From JACPLR01 sp041649295 (GTDB taxonomy: Archaea; Nanobdellota; Nanobdellia; Pacearchaeales; GW2011-AR1): a stretch of 64,000 nt of DNA. Below, in pieces: positions 16,432-25,880 of this stretch. The notes under the pieces were generated by a model, which did not search any database, had not been told where the DNA came from, and saw nothing but the letters and a program-made list of their open reading frames with translations. Location: positions 142,805 to 206,804 of the forward strand of contig JBAZNI010000002.1 in assembly GCA_041649295.1 (NCBI GenBank). The letters are read 5' to 3'. Each line of letters starts with the position of its first letter. The first letter of the stretch is position 1. Made by a program: the position numbers and the translations under genes.

Positions 16432-19400
16432 AAATTAAATTATTTTTAGGAATTGCATTTTTATTAGTTTTGACTTTAACAATTGTATCTGGAGCATCTA
16501 CTTTTGAAGGGGATAAATACAATAGTTTTGGAGGAAGCAGTTACACTTATTCATCTCCACAATATACTCAACCAGGATTTATGGGAAGTGATTCAGGTTA
16601 TTACGGGCTTTATCCTGGATATGACAGAGAAACATGCCAGGCAAGAATGGACTTTTTAATTCAAATTGCTCCTGGAGGCTGCACTCCTGCAGTTGTAAGA
16701 AGTGATTTATTAGCTGAGCAAGATGTTGCTGTTTTCTGTAAATTGCAGGCATTACAGATAAACCCATTTATTGATACTACTACTATTAGAAATTTAGTTA
16801 TTACACATAGAGGAAATCTTCCTGAAGGTGTTTCTGGTGTAGGTTATCACCGCCCTCAAATAGCGCTTACTAATGGATATAATGAACAAGGATTTTTTAC
16901 TTTGGATAATATTGGGTATGCTGTTATTAAAATAAAACAGCAGCCAGATGAAAGAAAATTACTTGATTCTGTTTCTGGAAATTTAACTATTAAGGTTCAG
17001 TATGATGCGTCTAATACTTTTGGAATGGGAAAGAGCGAGTTAATTTCTCCTGCACTTTCACTAGAAGAGTGGCAGGCAGATTACCCTAAATATGGAATTA
17101 TGAACGGGCAGGTTTATTTAAGAGTAGAATCAATAGAAGAAGAAAATGTAAGAGTTTCTGTTTATAGGGATTTTAATACTAAAATTGATACTATTAATCT
17201 TAAAAGAGGAGAAACTTCTGCTGAGAAATATCTTTCAGGATTTAATTGCGCAGCTGCTTATACAATAAGTGTAGGAGATAGTATTGCTCCAAGACCTAAA
17301 GCTAAAATTAATTTTCAAGGAGATGTATATGATGTTTATCAAGGAGAGAAATTTGCAGATGGAGTTTGTATCGTTGATAAGATTTCGCCAGGAGTTTTAG
17401 GAACAGGAAGTGTTACAGGAAAATGCTATAATAAACAATTTGTACTAAGGTTAAATCAAAAACCAGTTCAATTAGAAGTTGATGGCACTACAAAAGAAAT
17501 TGCAGTTGGAAGCAAGATAAAAGAAGGAGTTTATTTAGCAGGTTCTGGCATTTATCTTGATACAAAATTTGTTTTATTATTTAAGGGAGCAAGCTATGAT
17601 TCTGCTTCAAAAATAACTGCTCAGAAAAATGTTGATTTAATAAAAAAACAAGGAACTAGTGTAGAATTAACTGATAAAGATAAATATGTTGTTCTTGTAA
17701 TTGATGAATTGGGTATTGGTGGAAGTCAGATTAATAGTGGAATTAAATTTGTAGAGTTAAAAGTTGCAGATAACTTTGTTTCTGATAATCCTGATTTTGA
17801 AAATTCTTTTTCTTCTGCAATAGGTTATTATGAAGAAGTTGAGGATAATTATGGAGAATTTGAAACTATGGATAATGAAAATTATGAGATTTATGGGGTT
17901 GTTGCTTTAGATGAAGCGAGTTCATTTGCAAGCAACGTGTGGAAAAAAGAAACTGCTGTAGAACTTGCGCAAAAATTAAAAGATAAATATAATGTTGTTT
18001 CAAGTGTTCTTTTAACAGAAACTAATTTTGATTATTCTGAATCTGCTTCTGTTATTGATGTAAATGATTTAAGTTATAGTATTTCTTTAGAATCTGTTGA
18101 TGAACCTGAAGAAAAAGATTACGCTGTTTTAATAGAAATTGATGGAGCTCTTGCGCCTCCTGTTAAGAGAGAAGGCACTGTATTATTTGATAATATTAAA
18201 GTTGATTCTTTTACAAATAAAGAAGTTAAAATAACTGGAAAATGTGCTGATAAAGATGTTGGCGAGACATTGAAATTGGCAGAGACAAAAGAAATATGCG
18301 GGAAGATAATTTATGTAAAACAAATTAATTATAATTCTTATGCTAAGATTTCTTTTGAACCAATAACAAGAAGATTAGGAAGTGAAGTTAATATTAGTTA
18401 TTCAATTGGAATTGAAAAAAGAGCAATAGAGCTTAATCCTGAAAAAGCTGCAGAGAGAATTAAAAAATTAAATGAGAGCATAGCAAAATGGACAAATATT
18501 AACAAGAATTTAGGAGATGTTGTTAAGACAATGAAAACAGCGTGCTTTGCAACAACAGCTGCTTTGCAAGTTAAGAATTTGTTTGGAAATTTAGGAGGAA
18601 AAGCAATTGCAAGAAATTCTGTAATGACTTCTGATAATGGATGGAACCAGAAATGCACTGATATAGTTGCTGAAAATCCAAGTATAAGTTTTGATAAATG
18701 TATAAAAGATAATGCAGATAAAATTGAAAGTGATGTTGAAGCAAGATACAAAGCAATACAAGAAGTAAATAATGCAATAAAAGAAATTGAATCTAATTTG
18801 CCTGCACAAGACGGAATTCTTAATACAAAAGTAATTGATACAGAAGCTTCTTTAGATAAAACAATTAAAAATATTCAGTCTGAGTTTGGGAATGATGCTA
18901 CCTATAAAGATAAAGTTGCAATGCTTAATAAAGAAACATTAAGTTATGATGAAGCAAGAGAAATCTGGGTTAATTTGAAACTGCAGAGAGAAAGTGCAAG
19001 TGAGGTTTTAAAGTTATCTTCTAAAACTTCTTTAGAGAATACATTCAAAAGCATAGAAGCTATTCAAAAAAGAGAAAGTGTTAAAGATAAATTAGAAGCA
19101 GGAAGTGTGACTGATAATTTTGTTTTTGGAACAATAGAAACAGACAAAAGTGCAAAAGTAATTCCTTATTCTGGTTCTGTTGCTGAAAAAGATTTAGTTA
19201 GTGGGGGGGTTATAATATCAAAAGGAAAACCTGTTGGAGGAGTAACTGTTGGAGCTTCTAACTATATGGTTGAACTAGTTAATACTGGAGAGAATAAATA
19301 TAAAGTTGCTAAAGGTGATGATAATACTGCTCATATTTATGAAATAGGAGATAGTGGCAATATTATTTCAGCTATTAAAACAGATAACCCTGTTTATGAT

Positions 19401-22154
19401 GAGATTATTGCTTTATCTTTTCAGAAGTTTGATTCTACTTCGTATAATAACAAGTGGAGCAGTCCTAAGGTTAGGTATTATGAAACAGGGGTGTATAAGG
19501 GAATGCCTGCTGTTGTTCCTGTTGATGCTAGCAAAGGTTGGTATGCTGGGACAAAACCTGTTCTTGCTGGTTTTGGAGATTCAACAACATTCCAGGAATC
19601 TGGAAGAGTTTCAAGTTTCTGGGTTTGTAATGTTGGTGAAAATGGAAGAGAGCAGTTTAATTCAGGATTAGGAGATGATGTTTGTGAGCAGTTTAATGTT
19701 GGAACAGGACAGTCATTCAGCACTTTCCCTGGACTTTCTGAAGCAGATGCAAGTTCTATTATTAAACAGGCAATGGCTGCACTAGAAGATGCTGCAAGAA
19801 ATTATAAATCTGGACTTAAGAAAGTAAGTATAAGGGGTAAAACTTATGATGTAGATGATCCTGCTGTTGCTATTTCAGGAACAAGGTGTACTGATTTTAT
19901 GTCTGCTAGAGATTGTCAGATAATGTTTAATGTTTGTGACCCGGTTATATGTCCAAGTTCAAGATGTAATTTAGGAGGAAGTTATTATGTAGATGATGTT
20001 GTTCAGAGTGGAATTGTTGGGAGTATTTTCTTATGCCTTCCAAATTATAAAGAAGGAATTTTCATACCTGTTTGCCTTACAGGAATTCATGCAGGAATTG
20101 AAAACTGGATTTCAATAATGAGTGCGTCGAGAGATTGTTTGCAAGAATCAATTGATAGTGGAAGATATGTTGGAATTTGTGATGAGATAACTGCAATTTA
20201 CAAATGCGAATTTTTCTGGAAGCAGTTTTCTCCTTTAATGAATAATATTATTCCTAAGTTATTAGAAAGGTTATCTGGAAATAGTGTTAGAGGAGGAGGA
20301 GAATATCTTAGTGTTCAGTCTGCGTGGGATAATATGCAGAGTTCTATTAATTATTTCAAGAATGAATATGGAGTTAATGCAATGAAAGCATTTAGAGCTC
20401 GTTCAACAGATGAAGTTGGAACAGAAGTTTGCAAGTCATTTATTTCATTTAAATATGCAAATAAATTTGAGACTTTAATAGAGCCTGACTCGCCTTCACA
20501 ATATAGTGCTTGGTTTACAGAAATTCAGCAGACAACTGCAACAATACCTGCAATTTCTCAATATAAAGTTTATTATCATATTTATGCAGGAAATGATGCT
20601 GGAATTTACTATTCTGTTTATTTGAAAAACAGAGCTGGAGAGACATTTTATGATAATACTGGTTATCTTAATGTTGTTGCTTCGGGATATATAAACAAGG
20701 GAGAGTATGTTGATATTGCAAAAGACTTTACAGCACCTTCTGGTTTCAAGGAATTATGCATTAGAGTTAATGGACAAGATGATTGTGGTTTTAAACAAGT
20801 ATCTACTTCATTTGCACTTAATTATCTTAGAGATAAATATGTTCAGAGTGAAGCAACTGAGCAAATTACTAAAGAAGATGACTGCATATCTGGAACGCCG
20901 AATGCAGCAGCTGTATTATTAACTCCAAATATTCAGGCAGGTGTTGAAGAAAGTATTAATACTAATATTTATGAAAGAGGAATTATAAGAGTTTGTTCTA
21001 CTGAAAATCCTGGTTCAACAACAGAACCTTCACGATGGGAAAAAGTAGGTTATTGCACTGATAGTAAAGTTGGATGCTGGTTAGATACAGAATCTATTAG
21101 CAATGCAATAACTTCTGGAAATGTAGGTGTTAAAGATGCAACACTTGCAGAAATTCAGGCACTTGTAGATGAGCAGAAACAAGAGGAAAAAGCTGGAAGA
21201 GTCTATACTGATTTAGAAATAGCAAATGCACTAACAGAAGTTAGAAATAAAATTCCTAATGTAAAAACAGAAGAAGAAGCTAGTGATTTAATTGTAGAAT
21301 TAGAAACAATTGAAAATTCTCCAAGTATACTTGTGGAAAAACAAAGAGCTGAAATAATATTCCTTAAGGCAAAAACTAAAAGAGCACTTAGTGAGCAGCT
21401 TTGGAAAGAAGTTCAGGCAGGATTAGCTGTTAAAAGAGTTAATGATTATGCAGCGACTGGAAAAGAAAATCCAGAGGCTCCTGCGACGCCAGAGACACCC
21501 GAGACGCCTGAGACACCTGTTGAAACAGGGCTAAATGACGAAGTTCCAGAAGTTTTACAACCTTTATTCTTAGAAGTCTCTGAAAAAACAGGAGTTCCAG
21601 CAGCATTAATAGCAGCAATTTCAAATCAAGAGTGTAGTGATCTTTGGGGTGATGCTCAAACAGATCCAACAAAAATAATTGATTTAATAGATAATGATAA
21701 GATTCCTGCAAGCAGAGATATTTGTAATTACAATAATAAATACAATGTATTTGGCCCGATGCAATTTAGGATTGGTAAAGCGTATTTGAAAGAACATGGT
21801 ATGGAAATTTATCAAACTACTCCTGATGGAAAACCAAATCCCAATGTTGGAACATGGGAAGGTTATGTATCTAACACAGCAGAATTATTAGAAATTGATG
21901 AAGAAGCACTCAGCCCATTAATTATTCGACATTCAGTATATGCTGCTGCTATAAAATTAAAAAAAGATGCGGGAAGTCCTACTGATTGGACAGAAGCAGA
22001 AATTAAAGAAGCTGCGAAAGGATATTTTGGGGCTTGTACAGCAGAACAGACTATTGGCGGGAAAAAAGTTACAGTTAATTATTGCGATGATATTATTTCT
22101 AAATATAATAAGTATAAGGTATTAAAAGAATCTACTCCTTTTCTTATTGCTTAA
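16428..22154 (+). CDS. Giant secreted protein with C-terminal lysozyme-like domain
   Basis: 1908 residues. Signal peptide at 1-22 (KLFLGIAFLLVLTLTIVSGA). The long middle carries beta-rich parts, a helical segment (about 660-900) and many cysteines. A Pro/Glu/Thr linker with TPETPETPETP repeats near 1690 leads to a domain of about 200 residues: VPAALIAAISNQECS, NVFGPMQF, then AAAIKLKKDAG and EAAKGYFG. This follows the order of lytic transglycosylase/goose-lysozyme folds, with Glu of SNQE as the candidate catalytic acid. Closing NYCDDIISKYNKY fits too. Coupled by ATGA overlap to the pilin-like gene. Target polymer unknown. Confidence 0.75.
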   Translation: MKIKLFLGIAFLLVLTLTIVSGASTFEGDKYNSFGGSSYTYSSPQYTQPGFMGSDSGYYGLYPGYDRETCQARMDFLIQIAPGGCTPAVVRSDLLAEQDVAVFCKLQALQINPFIDTTTIRNLVITHRGNLPEGVSGVGYHRPQIALTNGYNEQGFFTLDNIGYAVIKIKQQPDERKLLDSVSGNLTIKVQYDASNTFGMGKSELISPALSLEEWQADYPKYGIMNGQVYLRVESIEEENVRVSVYRDFNTKIDTINLKRGETSAEKYLSGFNCAAAYTISVGDSIAPRPKAKINFQGDVYDVYQGEKFADGVCIVDKISPGVLGTGSVTGKCYNKQFVLRLNQKPVQLEVDGTTKEIAVGSKIKEGVYLAGSGIYLDTKFVLLFKGASYDSASKITAQKNVDLIKKQGTSVELTDKDKYVVLVIDELGIGGSQINSGIKFVELKVADNFVSDNPDFENSFSSAIGYYEEVEDNYGEFETMDNENYEIYGVVALDEASSFASNVWKKETAVELAQKLKDKYNVVSSVLLTETNFDYSESASVIDVNDLSYSISLESVDEPEEKDYAVLIEIDGALAPPVKREGTVLFDNIKVDSFTNKEVKITGKCADKDVGETLKLAETKEICGKIIYVKQINYNSYAKISFEPITRRLGSEVNISYSIGIEKRAIELNPEKAAERIKKLNESIAKWTNINKNLGDVVKTMKTACFATTAALQVKNLFGNLGGKAIARNSVMTSDNGWNQKCTDIVAENPSISFDKCIKDNADKIESDVEARYKAIQEVNNAIKEIESNLPAQDGILNTKVIDTEASLDKTIKNIQSEFGNDATYKDKVAMLNKETLSYDEAREIWVNLKLQRESASEVLKLSSKTSLENTFKSIEAIQKRESVKDKLEAGSVTDNFVFGTIETDKSAKVIPYSGSVAEKDLVSGGVIISKGKPVGGVTVGASNYMVELVNTGENKYKVAKGDDNTAHIYEIGDSGNIISAIKTDNPVYDEIIALSFQKFDSTSYNNKWSSPKVRYYETGVYKGMPAVVPVDASKGWYAGTKPVLAGFGDSTTFQESGRVSSFWVCNVGENGREQFNSGLGDDVCEQFNVGTGQSFSTFPGLSEADASSIIKQAMAALEDAARNYKSGLKKVSIRGKTYDVDDPAVAISGTRCTDFMSARDCQIMFNVCDPVICPSSRCNLGGSYYVDDVVQSGIVGSIFLCLPNYKEGIFIPVCLTGIHAGIENWISIMSASRDCLQESIDSGRYVGICDEITAIYKCEFFWKQFSPLMNNIIPKLLERLSGNSVRGGGEYLSVQSAWDNMQSSINYFKNEYGVNAMKAFRARSTDEVGTEVCKSFISFKYANKFETLIEPDSPSQYSAWFTEIQQTTATIPAISQYKVYYHIYAGNDAGIYYSVYLKNRAGETFYDNTGYLNVVASGYINKGEYVDIAKDFTAPSGFKELCIRVNGQDDCGFKQVSTSFALNYLRDKYVQSEATEQITKEDDCISGTPNAAAVLLTPNIQAGVEESINTNIYERGIIRVCSTENPGSTTEPSRWEKVGYCTDSKVGCWLDTESISNAITSGNVGVKDATLAEIQALVDEQKQEEKAGRVYTDLEIANALTEVRNKIPNVKTEEEASDLIVELETIENSPSILVEKQRAEIIFLKAKTKRALSEQLWKEVQAGLAVKRVNDYAATGKENPEAPATPETPETPETPVETGLNDEVPEVLQPLFLEVSEKTGVPAALIAAISNQECSDLWGDAQTDPTKIIDLIDNDKIPASRDICNYNNKYNVFGPMQFRIGKAYLKEHGMEIYQTTPDGKPNPNVGTWEGYVSNTAELLEIDEEALSPLIIRHSVYAAAIKLKKDAGSPTDWTEAEIKEAAKGYFGACTAEQTIGGKKVTVNYCDDIISKYNKYKVLKESTPFLIA

Positions 22155-22178
22155 TCAAACCTGTTCGAATCCAAATTA

Positions 22179-22325
22179 TGCGAGGGACAGGATTCGAACC
22201 TGCGTAGGCACTAAGCCAGCAGATTTCTCAAGTTTCTCTTACTCCTATAAAGGAAGGTGTGTGAGAGGAAACCTTGGTTTCCTTCATCTTGAGTCTGCTT
22301 CGTTTGACCACTCCGACACCCTCGC
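22179..22325 (-). tRNA. tRNA-Leu (anticodon CAA) with 62-nt intron
   Basis: Minus strand. Acceptor GCGAGGG/CCCTCGC, discriminator A; anticodon stem GCAGA/TCTGC with loop CTCAAGA, anticodon CAA; long variable arm (TGGCTTAGTGCCTAC); T-stem GCAGG/CCTGT with TTCGAAT. The loop is interrupted after position 37 by an intron (about 22233-22294 region). CTCAAG before the intron pairs with CTTGAG near its end, giving the bulge-helix-bulge that EndA cuts. EndA is encoded at 37774. The intron contains the shared hairpin element described in findings. Confidence 0.93.
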
Positions 22326-22628
22326 GCGGGATATTGAAATAAAGTGTATATGCTTAAAAAACTATCTCTTGATAAAATAATAAACAGCTCAAAACAGCCT
22401 CCGGCAAGTTTTTCGCTTAGAAACAAATAAGTTAATGTGAAGAAGATAATTCGATTTTCCCACGATATCTTAAGTTTTCAGCGGAGAAATCTGGCGAAGC
22501 TGATTTCGGAGCAGATAGTTAAATAGAAGCTAAATTTAATTATTCACATTAAACTTCAACAAGTTTTTTATAAATTCTAATATTAGTAGTATAAATATCA
22601 TTTTAATGTCCTGCTTGTAGAAGCGTAT
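22326..22628. other. 303-bp gap with terminal inverted repeats
   Basis: No gene. TTAATGTGAA near 22432 and TTCACATTAA near 22546 form an inverted repeat enclosing about 125 bp. Inside, ATCTG...CAGAT and GAAATC/GATTTC can pair around GGCGAAGCT. It could be a miniature element or a structured RNA; neither strand has a convincing open frame. Confidence 0.45.
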
Positions 22629-23057
22629 TTAGTAAGCTTTTCTGATTACAACTAGTGCAATCAAAACCAATATAATCAGAATTAGAATTACTAGAATTAT
22701 TGGCATTATCCAGATTAAGTTTTTATTTGTTTCAGAAGCAGGTAAATCTAAACCACAAGCTTGTCCATATTCATAACTTTTTATTCCGTTCCAAGTTACA
22801 CTTCTTCTTAGCCTGTTATTTATACATTCCCAGTCACTATATTTATTTCTTAGGTTTTCTTCATAATCATTTTCATCAGATAATTTATCTTTTATCTGCC
22901 TGCATTCATTTTCATTATCTTCAGGACTATCAATAATAAAGTTAGTAGTTACAGGGTCACTCCATATAATACTAGCACAACTCAAATTTATAGTTAAAAC
23001 TAGCAAGAAACCAATGCATGTTAAGAGTAAGCTTGTTTTTAGTGTTTTTTGTATCAT
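22629..23057 (-). CDS. Small exported protein with C-terminal membrane anchor
   Basis: 142 residues. Signal peptide at about 6-28, then an extracytoplasmic stretch of about 80 residues with four to five cysteines (NECRQ, WECINN, GQACGL), then a C-terminal transmembrane helix (LIWIMPIILVILILIILVLIALVVI) and a short basic tail. No family recognised. The topology resembles other small surface proteins of this genome. Confidence 0.65.
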   Translation of the reverse strand: MIQKTLKTSLLLTCIGFLLVLTINLSCASIIWSDPVTTNFIIDSPEDNENECRQIKDKLSDENDYEENLRNKYSDWECINNRLRRSVTWNGIKSYEYGQACGLDLPASETNKNLIWIMPIILVILILIILVLIALVVIRKAY

Positions 23058-23198
23058 TTTAGCGCCACTCTACATAAATGCCTCTAAAACAGGATATTTA
23101 AACCTTATGTTTGGTGTAATTGGTTAGTGGTTACAATAGAAAGGTTTAAAAGGGTTTTTATAAAATTAATCTGCTAATTTCATTACCTAAATATAGGT

Positions 23199-24134
23199 TT
23201 ATTTTTTTACTTTTGAGCCTTTTTTCTCTATTTCAGAAATCTTCATTTTTTCATCTAAGCCAAGTTTTTCAAACAGCTCTTTGTATCTGTTCCTTATTGT
23301 AACCTCTGTAATCCCTGCTACATCTGCAACTTCTCTCTGTGTTTTTTTCTCGTCGTTAAGGAGAGCTGCTACATATAGTGCTGCAGCTGCAATTCCTGCA
23401 GGGCCTCTTCCAGATGTTAATTCTTCTTCATCTGCTTTTTTTAGTATTTTAAGAGCGTGCTGTTGTGTTTTAGGTGATAAATGGAGTATACTTGAGAATC
23501 TTGAAATGTAGTCATTTGGAGCAGAAGCAGCAACTTTAATTGGCATTCTTCTTATTATGAATCTGTATGTTCTTCCAATTTCTTTTCTTTCTATATCTGA
23601 AGCGTGTGCAATTTCATCTAATGTTCTTGGAATGTTGTAAGAACGGCATGCTGCGTAAATACAAGCAGCTATAACAGATTCCATGCTTCTTCCTCTTACA
23701 AATCCTCTTTGCAGAACATAATTGTAAATTCTTGCAGCCTCATCCCCCACGACATTTGGAAGATTTAAGAAAGCTGAAACTCTTCTAAGCTCTGCCATTG
23801 CTAATCTTAAATTTCTTTCAATACTTGTAGAAACTCTTTCCTGCCATTTTTTTAATCTTAAGAATTTTCTTGTTTGTTTTGTATCTAGTTTGTAAATATC
23901 AGAAATCTCTCCTACATTTGTTGTTAATCCTTTGTCAAATTTCTGCATTGACATTGGAGCTCCTCCTCTTCCTTTTTTCTCTGATTTGTCAAATTTTCCA
24001 GATAAATCAATTCCAGTATCAACCATTTTTTCTTCAATAAGAAGTCCACAATCATTGCAAATCAACTCTCCTTTTTCGTCGTCATAAGTAAGGTTAATGC
24101 TGTTACATTCAGGACATCGCTTTATATTTGGCAT
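23199..24134 (-). CDS. tfb: Transcription initiation factor B
   Basis: TFB bridges TBP on the TATA box and RNA polymerase. N-terminal zinc ribbon RCPECNSINLTYD...LICNDCGLLI (CxxC...CxxC), the B-reader region (DKSEKKGRGGAPMSM), then two cyclin-like repeats (about 110-205 and 210-300). The second ends with REVADVAGITEVTIRNRYKEL, the BRE-recognition helix. 311 residues, normal length. Monocistronic. Confidence 0.97.
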   Translation of the reverse strand: MPNIKRCPECNSINLTYDDEKGELICNDCGLLIEEKMVDTGIDLSGKFDKSEKKGRGGAPMSMQKFDKGLTTNVGEISDIYKLDTKQTRKFLRLKKWQERVSTSIERNLRLAMAELRRVSAFLNLPNVVGDEAARIYNYVLQRGFVRGRSMESVIAACIYAACRSYNIPRTLDEIAHASDIERKEIGRTYRFIIRRMPIKVAASAPNDYISRFSSILHLSPKTQQHALKILKKADEEELTSGRGPAGIAAAALYVAALLNDEKKTQREVADVAGITEVTIRNRYKELFEKLGLDEKMKISEIEKKGSKVKK

Positions 24135-24261
24135 TTTAAGTTAAGTAGATAGTTTTATAAAGGTAATATAGAAAGGTTTAAAAAGGTTTGGATTACGATG
24201 GATTTGTGTAATGAGTAAATTAGAACAAAAAGAATTTAAATCCTAGAACCAGTTTAAATAT

Positions 24262-24555
24262 ATGAAAAGAGGATTTGACTTCTGGGATTTTCTTATTTTT
24301 ATTGGGGTAATTATAATTCTTGGATGGGCTTTATTAAAAACATTAGGAATTATTAATTCTCCAATTTGGTTGGAAATGATGCCTTATTATGGGGCAGGAT
24401 TAGCAGGGCTTGGGGGCGCATATAAGCTTGGGAAAATAATGAATGGTGTTGAAAGATTACTTAGAATAGAAGAGAGATTTAATAAACTAGAACATACCCA
24501 TAATATGTGCATAGATGGAAAGTTAAATGGGAGTCCATACAAAGGCAAACATTAA
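24262..24555 (+). CDS. Small membrane protein, unknown
   Basis: 97 residues with two hydrophobic segments (about 10-30, and 40-57 rich in Gly/Ala) and a cytoplasmic-looking charged tail with a heptad-like pattern (VERLLRIEERFNKLEHTH). The ATG is preceded by TTTAAATAT at a close distance. No family recognised. Confidence 0.6.
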   Translation: MKRGFDFWDFLIFIGVIIILGWALLKTLGIINSPIWLEMMPYYGAGLAGLGGAYKLGKIMNGVERLLRIEERFNKLEHTHNMCIDGKLNGSPYKGKH

Positions 24556-24562
24556 TCTATTT

Positions 24563-24931
24563 TTAATCAATTAGAATACCTTGAACAGAACCTTCTTGAC
24601 TTGGGCGGTTTGTTATTCTTACTTTTCTATTGTCTTCTGTTTCAATAATTGCTCCTTTTGTAAGAACATTTTGTCTTGCTAAGAAACGATTTGAAGGTGT
24701 TTCAATAACATTTTTTATAGAATATACTTTTGTTTTGTGTGTTTTTGGATCAGTGACATTTACTTTATTTGCTCCCAGTAAAACTGATTTTTCATTTCCC
24801 CCTCTTGTTCTTATTGTTTTTCTTTTAGTTTCTTTTAGTTTCACGATTCTTGGCTGTCTGACTAATTCATACTTTTTCTTTTTTTTGCTCCTATGATATT
24901 TCCCACCGGTTGTTTTTCTTCCATAATCCAT
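24563..24931 (-). CDS. rps8e: Small-subunit ribosomal protein eS8 (S8e)
   Basis: 122 residues. Opens GRKTTGGKYHRSKKKKKYELV, followed by KETKRKTIRTRGGNEKSVLL and ends KVRITNRPSQEGSVQGILI, all family hallmarks. It binds 16S rRNA. Monocistronic, with a short gap to the convergent membrane-protein gene. Confidence 0.96.
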   Translation of the reverse strand: MDYGRKTTGGKYHRSKKKKKYELVRQPRIVKLKETKRKTIRTRGGNEKSVLLGANKVNVTDPKTHKTKVYSIKNVIETPSNRFLARQNVLTKGAIIETEDNRKVRITNRPSQEGSVQGILID

Positions 24932-25065
24932 ATTGATTTATCAAAAAGTTGATTTAAATATCTTTCTAGCAAGAAATTTATCAGATAATACGAGATTAAT
25001 TTGCTGTTTTTATAAAAATTTTTATACATACAAAGATTTAAAAACTTTTGAATTTAGATGAGAGT

Positions 25066-25317
25066 ATGGCAAATGGAATTGAAAGACCTCTCGACCTTTT
25101 AAACAATTCGAAGGGAAAAGAAATTTTGGTCCAATTGAAAGGAGAAAAGCAGTTCGTAGGAACTTTGCTTGCATTTGATATCCACATAAATATTGTGCTG
25201 GATAATGCAAAAGAAATGCAGGACGGCGAATTAAAAAGAAGTTATGGACTAACATTTTTAAGAGGAGATACAATTGTGTTTATATCTCCAGCTTCGCGTG
25301 TTGGGAAGTCTGATTAG
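25066..25317 (+). CDS. Sm-like (LSm/SmAP) RNA-binding protein
   Basis: 83 residues from ATG 25066 (MANGIERPLDLL); the longer frame would start with TTG. Sm1 motif: LDLLNNSKGKEILVQLKGEKQFVGTLLAFDIHINIVLDNA; Sm2: YGLTFLRGDTIVFISP. Forms heptameric RNA-binding rings. TATA-like sequence lies 30-40 bp upstream. Confidence 0.93.
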   Translation: MANGIERPLDLLNNSKGKEILVQLKGEKQFVGTLLAFDIHINIVLDNAKEMQDGELKRSYGLTFLRGDTIVFISPASRVGKSD

Positions 25318-25417
25318 TTGTCCTTTTTTTTAATTTATGGATGCCTGTTTCTAGGTGTCTAATAGATAGTGAGAACTTTATTGGAAATGTTTTTAAACAA
25401 GCTATTTATTTAATGAA

Positions 25418-25813
25418 ATGAAAAAAAAACAGAGAATATCAGTTTTGTTTGTGGATGATTCATATATTGCTGTCAATTCATGGAGGGGGGTATTAGAAAG
25501 CAGGGGTTATGATGCGATTTCCTATTCTAACTTTGAGGATGCAACAAACGCTATTGAAGATGGTTTGGAATTTGATATTGCTATTGTTGACAGAGGTGAG
25601 GAAAGAGCAGATGGTTCTCTTAGTTGTTCGTCTGGAGATGCTCTGATTCAATTAATTGGCAATAAGTTCCCTGGCAAACCAGTTATTCCGATTTCAGGAT
25701 ATGCTACTGATTGTCCTTATACAAACATTCCTGTTCTTGTAAAACCATTTTTTGTAGATGAGTTTGAAAGAACAATAGCTCAAATTGTTTTAAATACTGG
25801 GTTAGGAAGATAA
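25418..25813 (+). CDS. Response-regulator receiver domain protein
   Basis: Single CheY-like domain of 131 residues. VLFVDDS gives the acidic pair, IAIVDRG contains the phospho-acceptor Asp, ISGYAT the switch Ser/Thr, and LVKPF the conserved Lys. There is an insertion with extra Ser/Cys after the Asp (GSLSCSS). No output domain and no histidine kinase nearby, so it may be a stand-alone adaptor or a signalling remnant. The Asp-loop DRGEE is less typical than DxxMP. Confidence 0.8.
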   Translation: MKKKQRISVLFVDDSYIAVNSWRGVLESRGYDAISYSNFEDATNAIEDGLEFDIAIVDRGEERADGSLSCSSGDALIQLIGNKFPGKPVIPISGYATDCPYTNIPVLVKPFFVDEFERTIAQIVLNTGLGR

Positions 25814-25880
25814 GTCTTATATAGAACAAGATTTCTTTTGCTTTCATTAAATTTATTAATATTGTTTTCTTGTAAATAAT

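Noticed and set aside
18398..18751. 117-codon minus-strand frame inside the giant protein gene
   Set aside because: Antisense shadow; the plus frame has clear signal peptide, coupling and domain structure.
22147..22380. 77-codon plus-strand frame
   Set aside because: It is the antisense of the intron-containing tRNA-Leu.
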